Under the pieces are notes generated by a model that searched no databases, had not been told where the DNA came from, and saw only the letters and a program-made list of their open reading frames with translations. Positions 24,308 to 36,200 of a stretch of DNA of 64,000 nucleotides are shown in pieces. Position 1 is the stretch's first letter. Each line of letters starts with the position of its first letter. The translations under genes were made by a program, and so were the position numbers. This DNA comes from Boswellia sacra (lineage: Eukaryota > Streptophyta > Magnoliopsida > Sapindales > Burseraceae). The stretch is from positions 1-64,000 of the forward strand of contig SNVD02014740.1 in NCBI GenBank assembly GCA_013180625.2. Reading direction: 5' to 3'.

Positions 24308-25537
24308 ATGACAAACAAAAAGATTATGAAGGCCAGTGATTATGTCCTGGCTAAGACAACTCAATCCATTCAAGTTGCAGGTGTGGGCCAAGTCCCCATT
24401 GCAAATACTTATTCAGCTTTAGCTGAATACCCTCCATTATCATATTCTCAAGCAATAACTGGGTCATCTACCCAACCCACTACTCAAGTAGTTTCTGGGT
24501 CGTCTACCCAGATAGGGTCATCTACTCAAAAATCCAACTATGTTACCAAGAGTCAAAAACAACATCTTCAAGTTACCCAATATACCAAGTCAGTCCCTTT
24601 AACTGAATTAAAATCCCTTACTCAAAGATTATTCCTTTCAGACTGTCAATATATTACTGATAACCCTTCCAAAAATCGTCAATTTTTTGAATTAATTTTA
24701 GTTGATACCGATAGTGTTGAATTAGTCCATCATAAAGACCCTAGAAACTCTGATCAAATATCTTATTCAACTTGTAAGATTAAGAAAGTTAAAACCCCTA
24801 GAGAATTTGGTACTTAATCTATTTGGACAAATGTTTCCTTTTCAATTCCTTATGAACCTAAAGGATATAATTATGTAGATTATCAAAAAGCCTGGTTCAA
24901 TATGTTTTATCTTAGAACTTTTGATCATTCTTGGTTTATTCATTTTGATAACAGATGTCAAAAGTTTTATCCCTCTTGGTTCTTAGAGTGGTGGTACTAC
25001 TTAGGACCCAATCCAGCAATATATCCAGACCAAATTAATCAATTATCTCTTCCTTATTATAAAAAACATACTACTCCAGACCAACCTTATGTCCAACAAA
25101 TTAGTTTTCATATAGATTTCCAAATTCCCTGGATTTTATCCTGGTCCTACACTATTGAACCCTATTATTCAAACTGTTATTTATCCCTAGTTAGAGAATT
25201 CAGAATTAAATGGTGGGATAAATATGATATTTCAAGATATTCAACTCAAAGCATTCAAAATTGGCTCAAGTCCGGGAAAAAGCCTATTCAATCACCATCC
25301 AAGTCTAAAGAGATAACAATTAAGCCCAATACTCCATTCAAATCAGAAATCCAACTTCCAGATAAGTCTGTCTCATCAAAAGATTCCAAAAAGAAGAAGT
25401 CAAAAAGTGAACAGCTCAAACAATTGGTGGCTACAATTATTCAACAAATATCTGACAGCTCATCAGATTCTACTCCAGAAAATCTTGATAAAGATCTATA
25501 TGGTGGGCCATTTTCTCAAGACCCTTTTGATTTATAA
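24308..25537 (+). pseudogene. Caulimovirid ORF2-like protein of unknown function, one internal stop
   Basis: From ATG 24308 a single frame runs to 25537, interrupted by one TAA at 24815-24817. The N-terminus is Ser/Thr/Gln-rich. The middle holds an aromatic-rich domain (FDHSWFIHFDNRC, FLEWWYYLGP, VREFRIKWWDKYD). The end is Lys/Ser-rich. Families of such proteins lie next to endogenous caulimovirid RT genes in many plants, and no function is established. It directly follows the RNase H end, 40 bases away. Confidence 0.7.
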
Positions 25538-25751
25538 AGGGATAAGTCCAAGCATAATAATCAAGATGTTCTAGAAGAGCGAGGGAAAATAAAGATTTTA
25601 ACGTCTCGACATGATTTCATCCTTATCAAAATAGTATAAAGCAAAGATATTATGCTTATCATGTTTTGTATTTTTGCTTTAGTCAAAAAGAAAATAGTTC
25701 ATGTAATAATTACCACGGACTTGAATTTGTTTCAAATCCGTATCTCAAGCC

Positions 25752-25759
25752 TATATAAG
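25752..25759 (+). promoter_or_regulatory. TATA box of the pararetrovirus promoter
   Basis: TATATAAG is placed after ORF2 in the region where caulimovirids start their pregenomic RNA. The upstream 100 bases are noncoding. Confidence 0.55.
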
Positions 25760-25836
25760 AAAGCTTATGTAAAGAATGAAGGGCATCGGCTGAATACTAG
25801 CTAAGTCCTTTCCTCTTTATATTTTCAAACTCTTTC

Positions 25837-25842
25837 AATAAA
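25837..25842 (+). terminator. Polyadenylation signal of the pararetrovirus
   Basis: AATAAA lies about 80 bases downstream of the TATA box. In caulimovirids the signal lies just after the start site, so that the genomic RNA is terminally redundant. This spacing supports that reading. Confidence 0.5.
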
Positions 25843-27871
25843 ATCAGTTTTATTCATATCTTGTGCTCTAATTTATCTTTTCTTAATTCCAGTTTCTATA
25901 TCTCTACTTCCACTTCTATTAAACAAGTAAGTTGTTTTCTTTATTTATTTTGCATAATTTGCATGTTTTAATTCAATCTTGCTTTAAATTGTATTTTTCA
26001 TGTTCTTTCCTTTTTGATTCCTTATCGATCCTGCGTTTTATTTAAAGTCTCTGATAAAATGGTAAGATGCCAACCGACGTCATGAGACCTGATTGCCATG
26101 ATTCTTCTACTAGGTTGTTCTATGATTATTCGTCAAATGTCTTTGTAAACTGAAATATTGAACCTTCCACTGCCTCTAGTAGAAAATAAATCATTGAGCA
26201 GTGGCAAAGCTTAAACTACTCAATAGTTGGTGTAAGAGAATTGATTTCGAGATTTCTTAATCTCTTCAAAATTATTTTAACTATGTATACCATCATATCA
26301 GGAAAATGTTTTGAATGTCCAATGCTACCATAAACCAAATTAATAACCTGTACATGTACAATTATTCCAATTTAATTTCATAGTAAAATATAACGCAATT
26401 AACAAGCCTTAGAAAGTCAAATTGCAAAGCTTAGAGAATAAAATTACAACACCGTTCCACCCTGCCTTCTCCTTTGTTTGCTCTGTACCTTGCACTAACG
26501 ATAGATGCCTCAGAAAAAGATAAAAGGTACATCGATGAAAAAATAAATAAACGTCCATAACTTCAGAGAAAATGAATGTACATTGACTTGGAAACATGAA
26601 AATATAATGAAATGATATTATACTCGCAAAACTTTTCGATTTGTTTAAATTTATGCCCATGAAATGCGCTCCAATATTAGCAACATGAAATATGTAAAAT
26701 CGAAGTCAATGAAATATTTTGTTGCAATAGCAGTTCACGTAGTTATAATAGCAGAGAGACAAAGAAATATTGAACTATGAAACCTGGCAAAGTAAAAATA
26801 AAAAAAAAAAAACCACATAAAGATATTGCTCGACAAGCAAACAACTGATATGTGTCAGAGTTGGCCCATCGAAGAAGGCAAAAGTTTTATCAAATTAACG
26901 AATCCAATTTCTGAGTAAAACCAAGTCACAGAACTAAGAAAGAAACGTACAAGGCCATTACAGTCTGGCTTTGGCGAAATAATTAAACACCTCTCCTGGT
27001 ACAGTTTGAATATATAATCTACTGGAAAGTGACTGGAATACCGTATATCTCCTAGCGTAGAAGAAGCTAGGAAATTGATCAAAGAGACGCAAGTTAAATC
27101 AATAAATAGTAAAATTTATTTTTTAATACATAAAAATAATGATTATATGAATTTGATATTTATTAAAGACAATTAAAATTGCTTTTAACATGATTTCAAA
27201 TTTTGAAAGTATTATATGATATCAAATTTATCATATTAGTAATTAAGTATTGTACAACCCTCATAAAATTAAATATCAGTTAACAATTAATTCCTATTTG
27301 ATTTTCTAAGTGACAATCACAAAATTTGTAAACTCTCTCATTCTCAAAGCTTTTTGATGTATATAGATTGACTATGTTTAAGAGTACAGAATCTAATAAA
27401 TCTGTTTTTTTGTCAAATATGCAATTTGAGTTTTGGATTGACAACAATATTTAACATCTTAAGTGAAATTGTTAAAAAAATAAAAATAAAAAGTAATCCC
27501 AATTTTCTTGTAATGTTTGTTTGCACACAAACTTAATATTTATTTGGGTGTAATAACTAACATGTTTTTAATGAATATCAAAGTGATTGTTACATGATCA
27601 CACATGCTTTAAGAGCTTATTTCCAACAATCACAATACACATATAAAATATATTATTATTAAAATTTCTTTCAATACGCAAAGTCTAGATTATAAAAATT
27701 AATAAGACAGTACTCTATTTCGAAGTAAAAAAAGATATCATTATCGTCCTCTACCCATCACCAAGTTGTCTTGCGACAAAAAAAACATGGAAAAAAAAAA
27801 GGATAGAATAAGAGTACGATCACAAATTATTTTCTCTTATTAAAAAGAGATGGAAAGCGTTTGAGAGAACG
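25843..27871. other. Gene-free stretch; may begin with pararetrovirus leader
   Basis: No domain-bearing frame is visible on either strand. The first few hundred bases may be the viral leader continuing after the promoter. The rest is AT-rich and ends at the stop codon of the ankyrin gene. Confidence 0.5.
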
Positions 27872-28567
27872 TCACACAACAATACCAGCTGTATCTTCAT
27901 CAGAATTCCTTCTTCCTGCCATTCCATGACGTTTAAAGAATAATTCTCCTAGTTCATGTCGCCATTCAAGGAATGAAACTTCCCATGGTGGGCGTCGCCA
28001 TTCAAGGGACACTCTGGAATGTATTAATTTTAGTACGCAAAGTGCTAGGAGGAAGAAGCTCAAGCCAATGGAGCTAGTGGTAATGGCAAGCCATGTAGAA
28101 GGTGCTATGACTGCATATATGCCTGTCACAAATGCAACCACCACAGCTCCCATTGCAAGAATGGTTAGCCATAAAGCAAGAATGAATAACTTTTCATGTC
28201 CTTCAAATTTCTGAAATGACATAATAAAGTGCACGAAGACAGCAGAAAGGGAGAGTGTCATGGCTATCGTATCCGTAATGATAAATGCTTGAAAAGCTAA
28301 ATTTCTAAATAGGACTGCAGTGCCTTGATGATTTGAACCTTTTTCATTGTTATACCCACCAGGAATAGTGAAAGCTGCTGTAAAGGTTACCGTGGCTATA
28401 AGTGTAGCCACCAACAAATGTGACGATCTTGTTTCCTTAAGTGCATCACAAAATTTCTTTCTTCGTTCATCTCGAATTTTAATATAGTCTTCATCTTTTC
28501 TTTCACGTATAACACCTTCTGAATATTGTCCCCTACCAATATCTTCAGACAATTTTTGAATTTCTTC
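27872..28567 (-). CDS. Last exon of the ankyrin gene: PGG domain and four transmembrane segments
   Basis: The exon begins after TTTTAG at 28567 in phase 0 (EEIQKLSEDIG) and ends at TGA 27874-27872. The Arg/Lys-rich start (RDERRKKFCDALKETR) leads to the PGG domain hallmark FTAAFTIPGGY. Four hydrophobic segments follow: LLVATLIATVTFTAAF, FIITDTIAMTLSLSAVFVHF, ILALWLTILAMGAVVVAFV and the segment around ITTSSIGLSFFLLALCVLKL. The tail ends NSDEDTAGIVV. This is the anchor that places the protein in a membrane. Confidence 0.85.
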   Translation of the reverse strand, partial: EEIQKLSEDIGRGQYSEGVIRERKDEDYIKIRDERRKKFCDALKETRSSHLLVATLIATVTFTAAFTIPGGYNNEKGSNHQGTAVLFRNLAFQAFIITDTIAMTLSLSAVFVHFIMSFQKFEGHEKLFILALWLTILAMGAVVVAFVTGIYAVIAPSTWLAITTSSIGLSFFLLALCVLKLIHSRVSLEWRRPPWEVSFLEWRHELGELFFKRHGMAGRRNSDEDTAGIVV

Positions 28568-28751
28568 CTAAAATATAATGTTCATTAGTTGTTAAAATAG
28601 ATAGATATGGACAAAAAAAAAAAATGAGGACAGTCAAGAAATCATCTAAGTTATTGATATTCATATAAGATGTATAAATTATAGGAATAAATTACTTTTT
28701 TTTCAAATTTTTATTAGATTTTCATTAATGAAATTATTTTTGAAAACATTC

Positions 28752-28804
<53 letters not shown>

Positions 28805-30218
28805 AGTTGATATGAAATTTAATCAACATATATTGAACTTCCACGTTGAATAAAAATCTAAAAAATTGAAATAAAAATAAGATTACCTCGAGCTCTAGAG
28901 ATCCATACTTTACTATGTGATCCACACTAATGCTTTGCTTGTTGAGAGCTTGACGGTCCCCAATATGATAAAATGAATCTCTATAGGCAGCCGCACGAAC
29001 ATGGAGAGGAGTGTTCCCGTTGGCATCCTCAACATCTATAAGACTCCCAATCACTGGATTTTTTAGGAGATCAATTAATTCTTTTTTACTTAAAGTAAGC
29101 ATTGCATAGTGAAGAACATTCCATCCTTTCATATCTTTCATATCACAACATTCTGCACATTGAAAAATAATTTCTTCTATTGTGTCTTTGTGCCCCTGAC
29201 TGGCTGCCATATGTAAAGCGGTCATCTGTCGATCTTTGTCGAGCATAGTTGCAGCCGATTTATCAAATTCCAATAATATAGATGCCTTATCATTAAGACC
29301 ATGATATGCTGCATAATGGAGCGGAGTCCACCCGTAGTCATCTACTTCTGTTGTCAAACTCTTTTTTTTCTCAAGAATTTCTTTCACAGGGTCAGGTGGA
29401 ATATTTAAATTATAACCTGAAACAAAAACACAAAAATGAACTAAATAAGTGATAACAATCAAATGCATTACTTTGATTTTGAATAATTTCATAGATTCCT
29501 ATTGCATTGTGAACATTACAAAAAAGAAATAATAATAAATTAAATGTAAATGGCACTATTCGATGACAAATTGGCAAAACCTCCAAAAATATTATTTGTT
29601 GACATTCAATTGAAACTTTGAAACAATTACTAATATAGAATCTAAATATAGTTATATAATTAGCACTGTAAATTAATCAAATATTTTATATTGCCACTCG
29701 ATAACCTATTGTAGTGCAACACTTTATCTGTCCACATTGCAGAAGTCACTCACTCCTTATATATTGTCTTTTACCTATGCCAAATTGAAACTAGTCAAGA
29801 CTTAAGGGGATGTCTCCCAATAGCCCTATAGTTAAATATAAAATAAAATAAAAAGTAAGGAATTTTTGTTAACTAGTTAGAAGACATTCTTTTTCTTTTT
29901 TCTTTTTGTTTTTTTGGTAGAAATGATCTGGATAGATCTAATTAAATTAAAGTTTCAATAAGTTTGAATATAAGAATCAAAAGCATATGTTTGTGTTTTA
30001 TATTTTAACATCTAAATTGAAACATAAAGCTTATATATAAAAGATGAGATATTTTAACTTAAAGTTAATGATACTATAAGTAAAAAAAAAAAAAAAAGTA
30101 TCTAATTAATGACATCAATTCATCAATTATTTCAACTACTGGATATGTGTGATTAATTGCTGTAATATTTTTATCTATTTTAAGTTAAAAAAAAGAAGTC
30201 TCTATATATATCTATATC

Positions 30219-30274
<56 letters not shown>

Positions 30275-33200
30275 AGTGATTCTACACTTACAAAGTTTAT
30301 AATAAAGTTTTTATACAAATTAAAGTGGGATTACTTATTTAATACTGCATTACTCGTTTACATTCACTATTTTCTCCTGCCACTTGTCGCATCAACTTTA
30401 TATTACATACTTTGTAGGTGCACTATTACTTATATATTATTTTCACTTGTGATTTTATTTGACATATTAAACATATTGACATATTCCAATATGAAAAAGA
30501 AATTATTGTTAAAGTATTTAAACATTACGAAATTTATAAATATAATCATCTTATCCTTAAATATAAAATATTAATAAATTATATCATGAGTTTGATTTTT
30601 AAAAATGTATATTTGTGTACAAAGTTTTATTTTTTTAAAGGGTTTGATGTCGGAATATAGCTAGGAAATTTTTCCTAGCCAGGCTGGATTATTATATTAG
30701 GCAAAGATCGATGGGACGGTGAAATTATATTAAGAAAAAAATTTTACACTTAGTAAAAGAGGGTATAATGAACCTTACCTGTTACAATGTCATAGTTTTC
30801 ATAAAAATAAACATTATGAAAAAAAAAAACAATGCAGTAAATAAATATGCAATACAAGTATGATACACTAATACTACTGAATTTGTGCCCTCAACTCTTT
30901 AAAGAGTAGAACTCATCCTTTGTATATTTAACATTTTCAAAAGGGTTCCCACTTCGACTTTTTACATTATTTATAATTAAGTTGCATCATGCAAACCATT
31001 TCAATTTGCATCATATGGACCACTTCAAGAACTGCTATATTGCACTTTATTTCTTTTCTCTCTCATTCATTTTCTCATCTTTTACACCTATATTCAGATT
31101 TCATATAATTATTTTCTTTTTTTCTTATTTTTTTGTATCCATGTTCATATTTTATGATAGCGAATTCTAAATTCCAACACTCATTGTTAATTAAAAGAAA
31201 CAAATAGAAATTAACAATAATTATAAACATATGAATAAATTAATAATATGGATAACTATCCAAAATTAATTGAAACATAAAACATAGAATAATCAATGAT
31301 AGAACCTAGAAAAATTATAATGAACATAGAGTAAATTATAAACATAGAATGTGAAAAAGCTGAATTTAACTTGTCTTGGTGAAGCCGTGAAGGTGAAGAA
31401 GGTGCATGGCGTAGACAGAGTAAGAGAAGTCAGAAAAAATTGATGAGTTGTGACTTATGAAGAACAAGAAGGACCAAAATTTTTATTTCAAGAAAGAGAA
31501 GAATTGTGATTCATGAATAACAGTTAGCTAACTTTCTTTTATTTTATTTATATTCTAATGCCAACAAGATGCATATTTTATGGTGTTGCAGATTTTTTAA
31601 ATTATTTTTAAATTAATAATAATGAGACGGCCTGTTTGGAGTTATTATGTTATTTGGTAAATTAATTATATTTATTTGTATTAAATTAATACAAGTAGAA
31701 TGAGTATGGGCGGGTCCATGGCGTTGTTTATTTGTATTAAATTTGTTTATATAAAAAAAATTATAAGGGGAACTTTTCAAATTTTTTTTTTTTAAATAGG
31801 CCGGACCGCAGCCCAGCCTAGCCGATATTACGCTCCCCCCTGGTTTGATGTAGAAACGACATAGGTGACCATTAAATAATGTCAAAAATGTTATGAGAAC
31901 TATTAGATTAAATGATTAATAAATAATAATGTTTTAAAAAAATTAAGTTATAATTATAAACGAATTAATGAGGGTCTTTTAGAGAATAAGGGGAGAGATA
32001 AAGGATTCAAGACATTTGTATTTAAATAAAACTAAAAAAATTTAGTTTTTTCTATTCAAATAAAATTACTTGCGAATAAAAGTCAATTAAAAAAAACAGA
32101 CACACTCAGACATTACAAATTTATGACGCCTGAGAATTAGTCAAATTTAGACTTTAAATAAAAAAATATTGCCTTTGATTTCTTTTTTCAAAGTACAGGA
32201 ATATGCTTAATATTTAACCCTAAAAAATAAATTTGGGTGGTTGAATTGATAATTAATAATGCAGTGGTCTAAACGAGTAAACATGAGACTGTAAAGATTT
32301 GAATAAGTAAATCTTCGAGAAAATTCATTTATAACCAAATTTTAGGGATTCTTTGTAAATGACCCAATCCCCTATGATTTGTATCTGATAGCCCTTTCAC
32401 CCTACAAAATGATTCAAATATCCCTAAAAAAAGCTAAAAAACTATTCTTCTTTCTTCCCTCTATTTTTATAGAAACACACATAGTTCCGGTGTAGATGAA
32501 TTTGATAAGGGATTCTAACACATGTTACTAGTTTGAATCTTTGTAAAACACGCAACATTGGGTTTCAAATGCTTTTAAGGTTTGCTTGTTAGGGTTTTGA
32601 AATATAGATAAAACGGGTATTGATGTTTATGATAGACTAAAAGTGCGATTTGAATGTTTGGAGATGTGTTTATGGGTCTTGATTAAAAATAGAGGCTTTT
32701 GATTCAAAAATCAGAGTGTCCGACATCAAATAGCCAAGTATCTGACATCAGACATTAGACAATCATATCAAACGATCAAGTGTTTGACATTATTTAACCA
32801 AGTAATCGACATTAGGCAATTAAGTGTCTGACATCCAGCACAAACATTCATCAAACGATCAAGTGGTTGACATTATACAAAGTAAATTATTCGACATTAG
32901 GCAATTAAGTGTCCGACATTAGACGATCATCAAACTATCAAGTGGTTGACATTATACAACCAAGTATTCAACATTAGATAGTTAAGTGTCCTACATCAGA
33001 CATAAAATAGTCAAGTATCCAACATCAAACAATCAAGTGTTTGACATTTGACATCCAACAGTTGAGTGTCGGACATCTAACAATCAAACAGCCAAGTGTC
33101 TAACATTGGAGAACCAAGCATATGACACTCAACTTTTTCAACCTCCAACATTCTCAACCAAAATCAGTCATTTTTCAAGCATTTTCACACTTCCACTCAT

Positions 33201-36200
33201 CAGGTTGACACACCAGAAACATTTTGAACAATAGATACAATCTCAAGATAGCATTGCAAACCTTAAAAATCAAATTCCAAGTCATCAACAACTAAACCCA
33301 AAACAATTTGAAATGGAGTAAATTTTTATTATAGATCTAAAGAATATACTCTAGAGGCTTTTTGTTGGATTAGTTTTGCAAAGATTTCTACATTGTACAA
33401 ATGAGAGAAGGACAAAGAAAGAAAATGGAGAGAAAGAGCAACTCAAACAGGGCTATACAACTTTCATGGGACTAGATCATTTATAAAGGAACCCTTAAAA
33501 TAGGGTTATAAATTGAATTTTTCCCAAATCTTTCCGTTTAGTTATATATTTCGTGCTTTTGTTTGCAATTAGATTTAAGGATATATATCATTAGTGTGCT
33601 TGTCATTCTAACTTAAATTGTGAATAAGTAACTTGAGATTTTCAACTTAAAAGCATTGTAAGGAGGTGCTCACTATATAATAATTCGAGTGGGTAAGATA
33701 AAATTTTATTTTAGACATATAAATACTGTTGGCAATATTCCTATTTCAAAAGGATAAGCTTAATTAGTTACCTGGAATATTGGGGTTCATTGTTGCTGAA
33801 GGAATTCCCATATGAGGGTTCATGGTTGCCGTAGGAATTCCCATTCCGTTGCGGCTTTTAGGATCCACTTGCAAAACTGTAATTTTAGTACTCAGATAAC
33901 TTTTACTCTTAGTAAAACAATATTTAGTTATCTTAAAATATGTTGTAGAAATGTATGTTCAGAAATTAAAAAGAATGTTAACATTACAATTTCAAGAAAA
34001 AAATTAATATCAATAAACTTGGTTGACATCCTTAAAAAGTATAAAATTCTTTTACTTTTCATTTTTGTCTTTAGATTCTTAATGTTCTTTTACTAATATG
34101 AAAATTATATGTCAAGATGATCCTATTATTAATATTAAAAAATTATTAAAGGATAAATTTAATTAATTACCTGGAAAGTTATAGTTCATGTTAGACGGAC
34201 GCGAAGTTGCCATTCTATCAAGGCCTGCATATCCATCAGCAGAGTTGTTAAGCGACCACCTGACTGTTGAAATAACATAATATTGACAATGATTCCCATT
34301 TCAAAAGGATAAAGATAATTAATTACCCACCAGAAGTCTTAGATTTCACGACAGCTGCATGTAAAGCCGTCATTCCCTTCGGGCCTTCGTGGGCCGCTGA
34401 TTCGCAGCTTTCTAATATTGCATGGACTATCTGGTAATTTCCCCTCGCGGCAGCAAGATAAAGCGGAGTTTCGCCAGCATTATTACGAGGATATGAAAAC
34501 TTAGAATCTGCTTCGACTAAAAGTTTCACCAACTCAATTTTTCCATGCCGAACTGCTTCATGCAATGCTGTATTTCCTTCATTATTCGTCCCCCTCAGCA
34601 TCTGGTGCGAGTGAGCTCTTAGCCTGCTCTTCTGCTCTTGAGGTTGAGATTCACGTTTAAGAAGAGCTTGAGCCATAGAAGAATAGCCACATTTGACGGC
34701 AACATGAAGTGGGGTTTCCTTTTGGTCATTAACTTGCAGCAGTAGTGGTGGGCACATTTCAAGAATTTTCTTCACAAACACGGTTGCTCCTTCCCCCATT
34801 GAAGACTTGATGTGGAAATGCAAGATGGGTTCTTCTGACTTACCTAAAACTCAGAGTAAATGCATCATAATTTTTATTAAAATGTTATAATGTCTGAAAA
34901 TCGTTATTTAAAATTTCCTGATCAAACTTAAATTGAAAAATTGAAAAAAAAAAATCAGGTTTATACATTACCCGCAAAGTCCAAATGTTCCATCTTCCGT
35001 ACGTTTTAATAAATAAATATTATTTCCGTACGTTTTAATAAATAAATATTGTTCCATTCCAACTATTTTACTGTTTTGCTTGTCATTCTAACTTAACTAT
35101 AAATGAACAATGACCAAATTTCAACTTAAAAAGACTACAATCTGTAGTCACTAATTAGATTTATTATTCAAGTTTTTTGATGTGCTTTTACTCTTAACAA
35201 TATAAATAAATTTATATTGATAATACTCCTATTTGAGAAGAGGGCAAGCATAATGTATTACCTGAAGTATGAGAGTCATTCATGAGCGCATCAATACAAG
35301 TTGTCATTCCATCAACCTGCAGAATCTTGTGATCTCCATTCTTGGCTGCAAGATAAAGTATTTCGCGGTAGTTATCGGCAAAATAATTGGGGTCTGCTTC
35401 TTGGATTAAAATATTCAGCACTTTAGTTTTCCCACGTTTCATTGCTTCATCAAATGCTGTGTTTCCATCTCTATTTTTCATATTCAGCATCTTCATGTTA
35501 GCTTTTTCCCCGCTTCCTGGCTCTTGCGGTTGATTGCTTGCACATAAAAGAAGAACTTCCACTATAGTAGAAAGCCCACATTTGGCAGCAATGTGAAGTG
35601 GAGTATCCCGGTTGTCATTGTATTTTAATACTAGAGATGGACATATCTCAAGTATTTTTTTGACAAACTTGGATGATCGGCACGACGAGGATTTGATGTG
35701 AAAATGCAAGATTGTATCGTTTGAGTGTGCTCCTAAAATCAATTTATACACATCATATTTGTTATTAATACTTTAATGTCTAAAACTTCATTAGAAAGAA
35801 ATTAATTAGGGCTAAAAAAAGTACAATTTTGCTTTACCGCGAAAAAAATTTTAGGAGTGAGGCATAATTTGTAAGTATCACAAACATCATACGTAACTTA
35901 TTATCTTGTGCCATGGTTTCTTCTTTCTATGTGATTATTAATTTTTTTCCAAAAATAAATAAAAAAACTCTTGTTAGAAATCATTGTCAGACCCACTTAG
36001 TAACTTGGGGGACCCGGACCCTTCTAAAATTTCCATATTACTAAAGGCCCCCTTAATATTGATACTTACTTTAATACTGGTTAAAGAAAATAATAATAAT
36101 AATTTAAAATTTTTACTATTCTTTTTTCCTATATGCTAAAGCCCCCTACTTCTGAGCCTTGGACTGTGCACGCAACTATACAAACCTTTCAACCATACAA

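Larger units (their letters stand above)
22955..25842 (+). mobile_element. Endogenous pararetrovirus fragment (Caulimoviridae, Florendovirus-like)
   Basis: The fragment holds, in order, the reverse transcriptase and RNase H end of a polyprotein, a second ORF, and a TATA box plus polyadenylation signal. This is the order of one florendovirus-type genome from RT through to its promoter. Movement protein, coat protein and protease parts are absent, and two coding stops plus the missing 5' half make it non-functional. The pairing of a caulimovirid RT with an ORF2 containing SWF and WWDK motifs is what suggests the genus; that call is by recognition. Such copies are fossils of viral DNA integration and are common in plant genomes. 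Confidence 0.75.
29493..33771. other. Large intron of the ankyrin gene with microsatellite and inserted element
   Basis: About 4.3 kb between two ankyrin exons. It contains a (CA)n tract of about 41 bp (30222-30262) and a foldback element with an internal minisatellite (32319-33522). A stretch of G/C bases occurs near 31800-31850. No further exon is visible. Confidence 0.55.

Noticed and set aside
26409..27082. Two minus-strand frames between the viral fragment and the ankyrin gene
   Set aside because: Low coding quality and no recognisable motif.
30149..30574. Frame with a run of His and Thr
   Set aside because: Translation of the (CA)n microsatellite.
32715..33135. CRISPR-like spacing of short repeats
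   Set aside because: Units are degenerate and adjacent without unique spacers, and the genome is a plant.
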